From positions 7,725,322-7,789,321 of the forward strand of contig NC_060062.1 in the NCBI RefSeq assembly GCF_020283565.1: a DNA stretch of 64,000 nt, read 5' to 3'. This DNA is from Trifolium pratense. Lineage: Eukaryota; Streptophyta; Magnoliopsida; Fabales; Fabaceae. Shown here piece by piece: positions 1-10,775 of this stretch. How positions within the stretch are numbered: position 1 is the stretch's first letter; every line of letters begins with the position of its first letter. The notes under the pieces were generated by a model. It searched no databases, was not told the DNA's origin, and saw only the letters and a program-made list of their open reading frames with translations. The translations under genes were made by a program, and so were the position numbers.

Positions 1-209
1 GAATTTATTTAAACCGTCTGATTGTGTTCGGACAGCTATAAATCAACTGTATTGAAATTTTGACTGCACATGATCCATTTCCTTAATTATAAGATGTGTT
101 CGGAGGTCTTATTAAAAATTGTTTTCACTACGAATCAAATTCGAATTCTCAAATAATTTGTCGCAGATGAAGCTCATTTAGCACTTTAGACTAATGTGTA
201 GGTTGAATG

Positions 210-1253
210 CAAGGTTATCAAAACCGGATCGGTCAGTCGGACCGTGAACCGGTCATGAAAACGGTTCGGTTATCAGCAAAAACCGGATAGGAAACCAACC
301 GGCAAAAAAGCGCGTGAACCGGGTTGAACCGGCGAACCGGACGGCACGGTCCAAGCGGTTCTGCAGATTTTTTTTTTAAAACAGGGCAAAACGACGTTGT
401 TTTATCTTTTTTTAAAAAAAAAACAAAAAAATCTGAAACAAAACAACACGGATGTTATCAATTGATGTTGTCAATTAACTTTTTATCGTAGGAATTAATT
501 TTTTTGAAGGCAGGATGTTGTCAATTGATGTTTTGGTGCTATTTTGTGTTTTTTAATTTAGGCTCTGTTTGGTAAAAATAAGTCATAAGCTAGCTGATAG
601 CTGATAAGCTAGCTTATAGCTGATAGCTGATAAGCTAGCTTATAGCTGATAGCTGATAGCTGGTAGCTTATAGCTGAAAAGTTAGTAGAATAAAATTTAA
701 GTGTTTGGCAAATTTAGCTGTTGTAAGTACAAAATGACATAAAAATACATGGTTAGTGGGTAGTTTTTTTTTTGTAAGTGTTAGTGAGTAGTTATTATAA
801 TTTTTAAAAAATAAATAAATAAAATTAATGAGGGTAAATATGGAATAAAATGAAAAAACTATAAGCTATAAGCTCATACGCTACTTGAAATAGCATCTCA
901 AAAAATGCTATAAGCTAGTTAGAGAAGCTCATTACCAAACACTTCACATTTTTTTTCAAACAAGCTTATAAGCTAGTTCAATAAGCTATAAGTTAGCTTA
1001 TTGGACTTACCAAACAGTGCCTTAGTTTATTATATAATTTCTAATTTGGTTTGAATTATAAATTTTATTTTATTTTGACTTGTGATATTTTATCTTTTTA
1101 ATGTGTGAAATTGTGAAATATTGAGTAATTATTCATATATTTTTATTTATATATTAATTAAAATATATACTCCGGTTGAACCCGGTCCGATCAATTGAAC
1201 CTTAAATCGATGAGCTCGTCAGTTCGATGATCGGTCCGATTCTGACAATCTTG
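210..1253. mobile_element. hAT-type MITE with a nested second element
   Basis: The ends form an imperfect terminal inverted repeat: CAAGGTTATCAAAACCGGAT on the left matches the reverse complement of the right end (CAAGATTGTCAGAATCGGAC). The flanks GTTGAATG (202-209) and GTCGAATG (1254-1261) look like an 8-bp target duplication with one mismatch, which fits hAT insertion. Both sub-terminal regions are rich in ACCGG/CCGGT words. No transposase is present, so it is non-autonomous. About 460 bp of its interior is a later insertion of another MITE. Confidence 0.6.
561..1021. mobile_element. Tourist-like (PIF/Harbinger) MITE nested in a hAT MITE
   Basis: Terminal inverted repeats GGCTCTGTTTGGTAA and TTACCAAACAGTGCC are flanked by a TTA duplication (558-560 and 1022-1024), the usual PIF/Harbinger target. 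The left arm contains a short tandem array of AGCTGATAGCTGATAAGCT words, and the whole element is rich in AGCTTATAAGCT palindromes. A diverged relative lies at about 42977-43376. Confidence 0.75.
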
Positions 1254-2299
1254 GTCGAATGTATCATTTCTTCCATACTAGTATAATTAGTAGGGCTGAC
1301 CTGACACGTTAGGATAAATTAGGAGCCTTAATTAAGGTGAATTTAATGATAAGGTATTTTTAAAACCTATGATAGTATTTTAATAAAATTCTATATTTTT
1401 TATTTTATTTTCACAGGTATTTAGAATATAAAACCATTTTATTTTTAATTAATGTAATCGACTTGTTCAATATTTATTTTTTAGAGGTTCAGACATTTCA
1501 GATCTTAGCTGTGACATGGAATATATGAACATTATTATTTAGAGGGGTCTCATGACACCTTTTGTTATTATTCTAAAAGATCTCGCCATTAAATTGAGAT
1601 TGCATGAGTTAGAAACATTTAAATCTTTATTAAAATAGACTTTTAAGTTTGGCCGACAAAAATTAACAATTTTAGTTTTCTAGCTTAACGAAGGTTCTGG
1701 GTTCGATCATTAGTTTGAACATGTAGCAGTGTTCAAAAATTTATGAAGTGTTTGTCACTCATTTGAGTCTTACAAAACTCGATAGATTAGTCTCTACAGT
1801 TCCGCGTAGAGGATTCACGATTTAGGCACACAAAAAAAGTGAAATAGGATTTAATTAGTATGGTTGTGAATATAAATATAAAAATTCAATCATAGGATTT
1901 TAAAAATACCTTATCATTAAATTCACCTTAATTAAAAAAGTGAAATAGGATTTAATTAGTATGGTTGTGAAATAGGATTTTTATATATAAATTCAATCAT
2001 ACATCATTGAGAGATAATATAAAAATTTACTATCAATGAATTGGTTCAAGTTGTAAACGTTTTATGCCCCTTAAGCAGGTAGTTGGGGTTTAATTCCTAG
2101 ATCCTTCGTATAGAAAAAGTTATGTTGGAACGAAAATTAGTCATCGCTAACGGCGGTAAAAATTTAGTAATTATATATGATAATCCAAAAAAAATATATA
2201 AAAACTAATCATGGTGAAATATAATGAAATTCACTTCAATTCTTATACCTAATTTGAATTACATCCATCATCATAAACTTTTTTCTTCTATAAATGTAG
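1254..2299. other. Non-coding stretch upstream of the GST exon, with repeats
   Basis: No coding potential is seen. An inverted repeat of about 46 bp pairs 1328-1373 with 1890-1935. A direct repeat of about 35 bp beginning GTGAAATAGGATTTAATTAG occurs near 1838 and 1940. A SINE-like segment with a pol III B-box-like GGTTCGATC lies near 1690, and a second SINE-like segment spans about 2030-2160 (relative of 51573-51775). If the GST gene is intact, this is part of a long intron. Confidence 0.5.
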
Positions 2300-2656
2300 A
2301 TCCTGCCAGCAATATCAAAGGCTGCATGGACAGTGAACAAAGAAGAACGTGAGAAAGGCATTGAAGAATCATTGCAAGCTCTACAATTTCTTGAGAATGA
2401 ACTCAAGCACAAATTCTTTGGTGGAGAAAGTATTGGCATTGTGGATATTGCTGCTTCTTACTTAGCTTTCTGGCTCCCTGTGGTTGAAGAAGCTGTAGAA
2501 TTGAAGTTGCTTACCAGTGACAAGTTTCCAAAGCTTCATAAATGGAGTCAAGAATTCATCAATCATCCTATTGTGAAAGAGAATCTTCCTCCTAAACAAG
2601 GACTCTTAGGATTTTTCAAATCTCGGTATGCAGCGATTAGCGCTGCTTCGAAATAG
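2300..2656 (+). CDS. Tau-class glutathione S-transferase, last exon only (partial)
   Basis: This reads as exon 2 of a tau-class plant GST, a cytosolic enzyme that conjugates glutathione to electrophiles such as herbicides and stress products. The exon opens after a TGTAG acceptor (ag at 2298-2299), in frame with ILPAISKAAW, and runs 118 codons to TAG at 2654-2656. It covers the all-helical C-terminal domain: KGIEESLQALQFLENEL, then FFGGESIGIVDIAASYLAFW, then FPKLHKWSQEFINHPIVKEN, all hallmarks of the GSTU family. The glutathione-binding N-terminal thioredoxin fold (exon 1) is not found in the 2.3 kb upstream, so either the intron is longer than that and exon 1 lies outside the window, or this is an orphan exon. 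The visible exon has no frameshift or stop. Confidence 0.85.
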   Translation: MLPAISKAAWTVNKEEREKGIEESLQALQFLENELKHKFFGGESIGIVDIAASYLAFWLPVVEEAVELKLLTSDKFPKLHKWSQEFINHPIVKENLPPKQGLLGFFKSRYAAISAASK

Positions 2657-2757
2657 ACGGATTGTAAGAGTCAATGGTGACCCGTAATAAATAAAAGTAG
2701 ACGTGACTGCACGGTGCAGCACGCTACAGAGCCGTTAGATTAAGAGGGTGAAATAGG

Positions 2758-2960
2758 TTAGTCTTAGATGAAAAAGGATTGCATGTTGTAAATGTGTTAA
2801 TGCAGTAATCATTATCGACTGTCTGATCAAAAAGTAATGGTTGAGATCAAAACTGTTGAAATTACACTGATCAATCAGAACCGTTTGATTGCTTGACAGT
2901 CGAGATTGCTTACTGCGTGTAACTGTGTGAAGTAATCAATCCAGATTTGTCTTAGACTAA
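2758..2960. mobile_element. Small foldback MITE downstream of the GST exon
   Basis: Left end TTAGTCTTAGATGAAAAAGG pairs with the reverse complement of the right end (TTAGTCTAAGACAAATCTGG). Interior arms also pair (CAGTAATCATTATCGACTGT against the complement of the segment near 2915). It carries no coding sequence, and its target duplication is not clear. Confidence 0.5.
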
Positions 2961-3655
2961 TCCTAGAAATAAGAGAAGTTTTAACAAAATGCAGAGTTTT
3001 CTCATTTTAGTTTAGAATATTACTATTTGAGCAGTATTTTGAATTCTATTATCACTTATGTAGACAAATTTGATATTTATAATTAGCTCAAGTATCCTAT
3101 TTTGTATGGTCATTAGCATAAGAGTTATGAGTGAATCAAATATAAAATCTTTGTGTGCAATCACTAAGTCACTCTTTACTTTGATTTAATGTTTGAAATC
3201 TGCATCTTTGAGCGTGTTTGATCTCGATGAACCATTCGATCTCGGTGAAACAGTCATGAGTCCCCTAACTGAGTGAATGTGTGCACTTAGTTATGCTTGT
3301 AGTCTCCAGTGGACTCCAATGTGAATATGTTAGGATTTTTAAACTTTTCTCAAACCATATATCAGAATCAGCATATGCTCACATGGCTCCACCATGTGCA
3401 TAAGCATTGTAACTTTGCCAAAACATGTGCATTTATATGGGGTGAGCAATAAAACTTTGGAGTCCTAAAATGATTCTCCAATTACATTATTGATTCAATA
3501 AAGTCAACCAAATATATAGTCTTAAATTCATAATATATATAAATATATAATCTCACATGATGAAACGGAAGATGATTAAATAGAGCTCAAGTACAATGCA
3601 ACAAACAGATCATTCCAAATTTAAATGCAATCACAAATTCATCATCTTTAATTCT
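2961..3655. other. Intergenic region between GST and USP 3' ends
   Basis: AT-rich sequence between two convergent genes. The part next to 3655 should hold the 3' UTR of the minus-strand universal stress protein gene. I see no further gene or clear repeat. Confidence 0.4.
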
Positions 3656-5747
3656 TTACTTGCTGCTGCTGCTATTATCCTTCACAATAGTCACAGGGCA
3701 TGGAGCATTGGTCATCACAAAGTTGCTTACACTTCCCAATAGTATCCTGTTTTTTCAATTTGTAAAATCACAATCAGAGATATGTTTATAAGATTCAAGT
3801 TTCAATAAGATCAGACAGAAAAATCCATCACAACAAATGTATGATGAATTAGTAGTTTACTCATCACGATGTTTTACAAACCGAACCGAACATCAGACCA
3901 GTAAGGTCTCAAAGTCATAGTTCAATTGCTATAAACCACTCAAAACATGCAAAACCGCGGTCAAACCGCTCAAATTATTGAACCATATACAACTTTGGTT
4001 TAAGGTTTAATCAGTTTGATGATCTGGTATGATTCGGTTTTTAAAACATGGTTCATAGGATTAAAACAATGCAATGAAAGGGTGAAACAAATATCTCTGC
4101 CAATATATTGAGATTTATTTAAAGGATTTATTTTGCCTAATAGACGCAGACGCTCTTTCGTATGCATCGATTTGAAATTGAGTACCTCAACATATGATTA
4201 AGAGACCTGAGATATCTACCAACAGCATCATGTCATTAAAATATATATCTTTTGATTGAGAAAATATATGAATACAACAACAATTGATGAAGTGACTACG
4301 TCACACAGGTACAGATATCAACTGTCAGTTCTCAATGAATAACTGAGATCATTTAAACCTAATTTTATTATTGTGTAATCAGAGTTCCCCTAGGACAAAT
4401 CATTCCCAAGTATCCGAGTTCGATTCCAAATGAGAACAATTCTTAGTCAGGTTTTACTTATCTCGCTGCCGAACTCTGATTAGCGGGACCTCTGCGAACC
4501 AGAAGGTTAATACAAAAAAAAAAGTCACCTGATCTCGAATTAAAAATCGAGATTGTTTACTGTGTCAAAACTGCACGGAGTTACTATTGCAGGGAATTCT
4601 GATCAAATTCTATAAAGCCTAATCTTTGGTATTAAACTCACCAACTTGCAGACCAAAACAAACCCCACATCATTTAATTCATTCTCTATAAACATCACTT
4701 TAGAATAATATATGATTGATTGATTGATGATGAAAGGTGCCCAAAATCATTAAAAACAGGATTAAGAAATTAGGGTATAAAAAAAATGAACCTTTGAATT
4801 GTGCTGAGACCCCTGCTTCCCATAACAAGAGAATCCAGCTTCAGATCTTCAACAGCATCCAAAAGTTTCTCTCTTGCATCACCCCAATACACTTTTGTAA
4901 CAATATTCACCTAAAAATTCATTTTTTTATCAATTATCATTATTACACAAAATCAATTGAAACTCCAAAATAATCTTTGTCTGAGTGCATGTTTGAAATG
5001 AAATCTCATTGGATTTGTCAAAATCAAATCAAGTCACGTGATTTTGCAAAAGCTACCAGAGATGAATGTTTGGTATCACTTGTAGCTTCAACAAAATCAC
5101 ATCAAAAGCTACCCTCTATGCATGTTTGTATCACTTGTAGCTTCAACAAAATCACGGTGTCAGCGCGGTTTTGTTTGTTTATACCACTCTGACACTAATG
5201 TAGTTTTTGCAAAATCAGAGTTGCTTGCAGTAATTCAGTCAAACTCACGACAGATCCAAACATGCATTAAATTGAAATGCAAAAAATATTGTGGAAAGAG
5301 AAAAGAAAAAAAAAAAACCTCTTTTTGTCTGGAAACAGTGTCAAGCAAATCAAGAACCTCAATATCAATTTGAACACCATACTTTTTCATTATCTCAGGT
5401 TCTCTGAACTCCTTCAATGGAATTAGAGCTTCACACACAAAAATTAAAATTAAAAACATAAGATCATATATTATATTAGACTATATAAGATCAGATCAGA
5501 AAATAAATTAAAAAAGACACAATAAGATAACTAAAATTAATGAAATAATTAAGAAAAAATAATGATACTTACGAGAACCAGATTGAGCCCAAAGCTGGTT
5601 ACGAGATTCATCAAGAGAATCATGGCTGATGTGGATGATGTAAATGTTGTCACCTTTATCAGCTAAATTATCAAGTGCCCATTTGAGAGCATTCTTGCTG
5701 CTCTTGGAGAAATCCAAAGCTACACCAATAGTTCTATCTTTTGCCAT
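3656..5747 (-). CDS. Universal stress protein (UspA-type), four exons
   Basis: Exons on the minus strand: 5747-5573, 5428-5319, 4910-4792 and 3746-3656, giving 495 nt and a 164-residue protein. All introns have GT..AG ends and phases match. The product is a single USP domain: beta1 with [30 protein letters not shown], then IIHISHD, a variable SGSPLIPLKEF loop, and the nucleotide-binding signature G-2X-G-9X-G-S ([20 protein letters not shown], about residues 122-141), so ATP binding is expected. It ends in [14 protein letters not shown]. The closest known type is the small soluble plant USP of about 160 residues, linked to abiotic stress. Intron 3 (3747-4791) and intron 2 (4911-5318) carry mobile elements listed separately. 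The ATG at 5745-5747 is chosen because the family begins at this point. Confidence 0.92.
3870..4048. mobile_element. Small MITE in USP intron 3
   Basis: Terminal inverted repeats TGTTTTACAAACCGAACCG and ATTCGGTTTTTAAAACA bound 179 bp. The interior is rich in ACCG/CGGT words. A shorter relative with the same ends lies at 15059-15165. Confidence 0.5.
4360..4521 (+). mobile_element. tRNA-derived SINE in USP intron 3
   Basis: A pol III B-box-like sequence GAGTTCGATTCC (4416-4427) follows a conserved segment with GAGTTCCCCTAGGACAAAT, and the element ends in an A-run near 4511-4521. A related copy sits in PAS1 intron 2 near 55990-56110. It is antisense to the host gene. Confidence 0.55.
4982..5267. 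mobile_element. MITE-like insertion in USP intron 2 with internal duplication
   Basis: The ends GTGCATGTTTG (left) and CAAACATGCA (right) are inverted. The interior holds two direct copies of a segment with GTATCACTTGTAGCTTCAAC (near 5070 and 5129). Small open frames here are by-products and not genes. Confidence 0.5.
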
Positions 5748-5811
5748 TTTTGTGAATGAGGAAAGGTTGAGAGTTGAAGAAGAAGAAGAAGAAGAAATAA
5801 TGTTGACAAAG

Positions 5812-5826
5812 GAGTATATATATTGC
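5812..5826 (-). promoter_or_regulatory. Probable TATA box of the USP gene
   Basis: On the minus strand the sequence reads GCAATATATATACTCC, about 70 bp upstream of the ATG at 5747. A GAA-repeat and CT-rich 5' leader separates them. Spacing suits a plant core promoter; a homopolymer A/T run lies directly upstream. Confidence 0.5.
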
Positions 5827-5869
5827 AAAAAGCCAAAAAAAAAAAAAAAAAAAATGTGCCCACACACTA

Positions 5870-6681
5870 TTGACAAGGATACAGATAGAGTCAAGGAAAA
5901 GTAAAAGTGTAAAAAAAAAAATTTTGATCAAATTTTATGAGATCGTTTTTTTTTATCAACTTTTAGTAAAAAATTTACGTGTGGTTTGTGCAAAATTCTT
6001 TATTTTGAAAATTTTAAAAATCAGAATTTGTTTTTATTTTGAGTTTTTAAAATTATAATTAATTTCATTTGTGATGTGTTTTTTTAGGTATATCTAGTTT
6101 TATCTTTTGTCATTTTATTATCGTATTGTGACGTTGCGTTGTTAATCATTTTGACGTGGCATTGTTTTACTTTTTTATTTTGGTGTAGTTTTTATTTCGT
6201 TCAGGTTAATAGATTAAATTTGATTTGTTCATATTCGATCAATAATTTTGACTTCGTTAATATTACAGATTTGGATGTATGAATATTTTGGACACTTCAA
6301 TTTCAACATATTTGTAAATTTAATCACATTTATAAGTATTTTATCGTTATATGCTATATGGATGTTCTAACCTTGTTCATAGGAGTCTTAAAAAAAAAGC
6401 TTGTTCATATATTCTACCAATTTAATTGAATGAAAATTGGTTTTTGTCCAAAAAAAAGACTCTATCTATTTGATTGCTTAACAAAAACAAAAATTGTTTT
6501 TTTGGTACATAACAAAAACAAAAATTGTAGTATAATTAAGTGGTAGGACTAACAATAATTCTAAGGTCGCAATTATCCTCTAGTCGCACTTGGTTTTATC
6601 CACGCTAAATGTCAACATCCCCATTAGAGATGTACATGAAGTAAGTCGTATTTATCAAAGGGATGTATATATAACGGTAAA
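5870..6681. other. AT-rich intergenic sequence upstream of USP
   Basis: Distal promoter and spacer of the minus-strand USP gene. Only homopolymer runs and low-complexity sequence are visible, and there is no credible ORF. Confidence 0.4.
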
Positions 6682-7142
6682 TACTATTATCTCGTTCATT
6701 TTAAATGATCTATTTTTTACTTTAATTTGTCTCAAAATAAATGACCAATACAATTTTTAAAGCCATTTTTTTTATTTTACCATTTATATTTTTTTAAAAA
6801 AAACTGTCTAATAATATCATCATGGTTTCCCATCATGTTTAAACGTGTTTTTTCATTGAAAGGCAAAAATGACCAATGAATGAGAAGCCGAACTCGATGT
6901 ACGCAGCAAAATTTTGATAGAGTGCCGAGCAAAAGAAATTTGAGAAGGCATTGCTTTAGTGAAGATGTTTATGTGTGGCATACTCAACCAATTTAATCAT
7001 TACAACAAGTAATAATGCGGCTATGAAAAGTGAACAATAAAGATAGTTTAGTAATTGTATAATTCTTTCTTTTATTTAAGCACTTTTCTTAAAGTGTGTG
7101 AAATAACTAACTAGATTATTTAAAAAGGGACGGAGGGAATAC
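6682..7142. mobile_element. Degenerate Stowaway-like MITE
   Basis: The right end GGGACGGAGGGAATA matches the Stowaway terminus in reverse, and the left end (CTATTATCTCGTTCATTTTA) is a worn version of the forward terminus. A second worn Stowaway-like piece beginning GTTCCGTCCTAAAATATAA follows at about 7148-7276. Boundaries are approximate. Confidence 0.45.
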
Positions 7143-7276
7143 TAAATAGTGTTCCGTCCTAAAATATAAACAAAAGTTGGTCAACCAAAGTGAATGTATT
7201 TAATCCAAATTTTTAACGAAATACATCAAGTTTCTTTGATTCATTTTTGCTGATATTTTGAGATACAGAGAGTATT

Positions 7277-9882
7277 TCTTAAGAATTTAAATATAAAAGA
7301 TATAAAGATCTCAGTGTCGATAAAAATCAGACGACTCAAATTAATTTTTTTTTATACAAGACGACTCAAATTAGTTAGTTATAACACGCAAATCCAATTT
7401 TCTTAAAAAATGATGCTCTTAGCTGTTGGTTTAAACATGGCCATGTGTTATATACTAGTAGGTTCTTGGCTTTTGATGCTTTGCTTGAGCCAGTTTAACA
7501 AGTACTTAGCGTGCCGCAATCAAAGACCAAAACTTTTACAATTATTACTTCTGTCCTAATTACAAGAACCTGTTTCATCACTATACGTACGTCAATGTAT
7601 AATTTTGATCACTAATATCTTTAATTGTCTATTAGTAAAAATTTAATATTTTGAAAATACTCATCAAAATAAATTGAACAAGATCTTATAGGCTAATATT
7701 TACATTTATATATTATGAAAAAAATACGGTCAAAACAAAGTAAATGAATAGTACATTTTTGTCGAACAGGATCTTATGATTAGGGATATAGTAGTAATTG
7801 TTTAGGGAAACCAACAAAGAAAACATGGAAACGTCCATATAGTTCATGATTTCTAAAGAACCTAGAATTCCCATTTTGCCATTTATTATAATGATGATCA
7901 TTAACTGGAGCAGTGGAATTAGATTTTTTTTTTTATATAATAGAATTTAGGATGAAAATATATTTTTGTTCTAATGAACGTCTAACTATACTTTTATTTT
8001 TTAGGAAAGAAACAAATCTCATATTATTATCAATTACATGAGCAATATAAGATGGCATCACATCATAAATTTGAGGATAATAGTGTGACGATCACATGGT
8101 GAACTATTCACTCGCCACCTATTTTAAAATTCTTCGTGTTCCAGGATAAGGAGGATACATTGATAATCTGAAATTTGATCGTAAGGTAAGTAAAATTTGG
8201 GCAAAAATTAAATATAGTTAATGATCTTCTCTTGAATGATTCATCTTTTAAGGGAATATCATTAGCCAAACTTCCTCTCCTTTTACGGTTTTACTAAAGT
8301 TATATATAGTCAATCTTGCCAATTGTCAGGATACTACATTGGCTCATCTTTTCAAATATAATAAATATAATATGTAGACCGGTGGTGATTGACCTGATGA
8401 AGAAATTCAATTGTCTATGTCTTAAAAGATTTGATGTTCGGTGGACTATGAATTGGTGTCGGTAGTCTTAGGAAGAAGCAAACATTTGCGCGCATCTTAA
8501 CATGCTTATCTTAACAGGTTTGTCATTTGGTGAAAATGTAGGCTAGTGCGAATGATCATACCATGTGTGCCTTAATACTTTAGTTTCACTATTTAGGTCG
8601 TCTATAGCTCAGTTCCATGATAGATATCAAGTATGGTCATCTCCACTGTGCATCTTAAGTCTGGTTCAGCTTGACCACTCAAGTGATGTCAAGCTTAGCT
8701 CCACAATTCAAGTTATGTTGAGTTCCACCTTGATCAACCACACCAAACTCTCCCTCGATTCAATTATGCAAAGCCAATTTAGCATCAAATAATGTTATTA
8801 CCCAATTTTATTTTGAACATTGGAGATGCTCTAAAAAATATTTAAAAGTAATGTACCTAAAAGTAACACAATTCTTTTAAATCTTCTTGATTTTTGTTTG
8901 AAGTTATTATTATAAGGAATGGATGGAGTAACGTAAAAATATTATAGAATTATGTGGCAACAATCTATAACATGAATTTCAGCATCTTAAAACATGAGCT
9001 AGAATTCTTCTAGTTAAATCTATTTTTCTAGATAGAACCTTCTATCTGTTTGGGCTTCCTATCACCCTTTCATCTTTGAAAAAATTATCTTCCCTGGTCC
9101 CTACACCCTTCCCCAAAACTCTTTTTCCCCTCTCAAGTTTTCATTTTTGTCCTTACGAAAAGATTTTATAATGTATTTTTTTAAAGTTTTCATAATTCAA
9201 CTATTATTTTTAACAGCAAAAAAATTTCAGAAAATATGATCTAAAGTTTGTATATAAAGGCAAAAACAAAAATTCTTAGAGAAAAGAGAATCATGGAGGA
9301 GAGATAATTTATCTTTTCTTTGGTCTGAATGAGCCTTTGTCATTGGCCCATATATCTCATTTGGATCTTTTGATATTTGCACCTGGTATTAGTTGATCAT
9401 GTTTAATTTGGTCATTTATGTAGTAAGGGATGTAGAACCTTTCCTGATCAAGGTTTTCCTTTCTACTACAAATAAATATAATGAAACTACATTTGTTGTG
9501 TAAAAAAAATCAATGAATAGGAGAATCATCCATGTCCACATGTACTACATGTTCTACTGAAATTTACATTGGTTATCAACTGTAATCTATCTGTCGTTCA
9601 ATATGTTCTTTTCATCTAAAAAATAAATATGAAATATGTTTACTCCTTCTTTTTTTTAATATAATAAGTATGTGTACTACTTTTGTCTCTATATAAACAC
9701 TATCAAATTATTGGATGTGTTTATTACTTTTTCCAAATATATCTCTACTTTCAATTAAAAAAAAAAACATGATTGTCTATAATTAATGTTACTATTTACT
9801 ACGCGTCAAAAAAAATATTACTAGTACTATATACATACACGTTCCTTTTCTTATAATTTCTGTTATTCTTATTTTTCTAGAT
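7277..9882. other. Long AT-rich intergenic stretch
   Basis: No gene is recognised. The short open frames at 7713-7901 (-) and 8565-8792 (+) show no family motif and have low-complexity composition. A degraded repeat is likely but I could not classify it. Confidence 0.4.
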
Positions 9883-10775
9883 TACTATTGATGAAGGAAT
9901 TACTATCGATGAAGGAATTACTATCGAAGAAAGACATACTTTAGGGGATGTGATCGATAATGGGAGTTACGATATGGTTGTTAAAAGTGCATGTTGAATT
10001 CAGATTCAACTAAAGTTAAAATTGAAGTTGCTATAAAGATTTTTTAAGAAGAAAAAAAAAAGGGGTGTCAAAGGACTTTATAAAGGGGCAAGTTAGGCTT
10101 TATAAGTAAACAAGTCACGATAGGATTGTTAAATATCTAGTTGATGCTATTGTAGGTGATGCTATCGTAGGAGAAGAGTATCATTATCCTTGAGAGAAAA
10201 AATGTTCTCCCACCGATCTGTTGAAGGGTTCTATGTTAGGTCAGGATTATGATCATCAGAATGAGAAAGTGAAGTCATTTCTGTTGAGTCACCAGTACAA
10301 AGCTTTTGAAAATTTTCATAGATACAGATACAAACGAAACAATTATTCAGCCCACTAAGCATCTCTTCAAGATTATTGAAGATATGATTGAGGGGGTTTC
10401 CTATTTGCAAAAAAAGGAATCCGTCATGTAAATATAAACCCTTCCAACATTTTGATTTTTGAGGAAACCTTCCCGGACATGAGTCACAACACACTTCGGG
10501 CAAAACTTCTGCTTACCACAACACCTTTAGTCAGGCCCATAGGCTGGCGATCATGCAAGGAAAACGAGACCAGACGTGCGATACTAGAGTCCGATTTGTT
10601 TCGACTCGGACTACTCATATTCTTTGCCATCACAGGTTGTCATGTTTTTAGTAATGAATATAAGGTTTCTGATCCTATGAAACAAGATATGGAACTGTGT
10701 CAAAAATATATCAATAGCGAATTTTCTTTTGCCGATATAAGGAACCTAACACCGAAAATGGTATACATGTTGTGA
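9883..10775 (+). pseudogene. IRE1-like kinase pseudogene
   Basis: Reading across several stops and frame changes gives the outline of a kinase domain of the IRE1 (unfolded-protein-response kinase/RNase) type. It starts with a glycine-loop-like VIDNGSYDMVVK, then RHVNINPSNILIFEE in place of the catalytic-loop region (HxDLxPxNVLI in active kinases), GWRSCKENETRR in place of the GW..PE segment, and ESDLFRLGLLIFFAITGCHVF matching the helix-F region of plant IRE1. The catalytic aspartate appears lost (HVN rather than HxD) and stops interrupt the N-lobe. The last open part is 10452-10775. The 5' end carries three imperfect copies of GAAGGAATTACTATCGAT. The C-terminal RNase (KEN) domain is not seen. 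It could also be a relic of a related small IRE1-like family; an active gene is excluded by the stops. Confidence 0.65.

Noticed and set aside
5508..5894. Extension of the first USP exon upstream to 5894 and into the intron
   Set aside because: The upstream part is poly-Phe from an A/T run and the downstream part is intron. The family start [12 protein letters not shown] at 5747 and the GTAAGT donor fix the exon.
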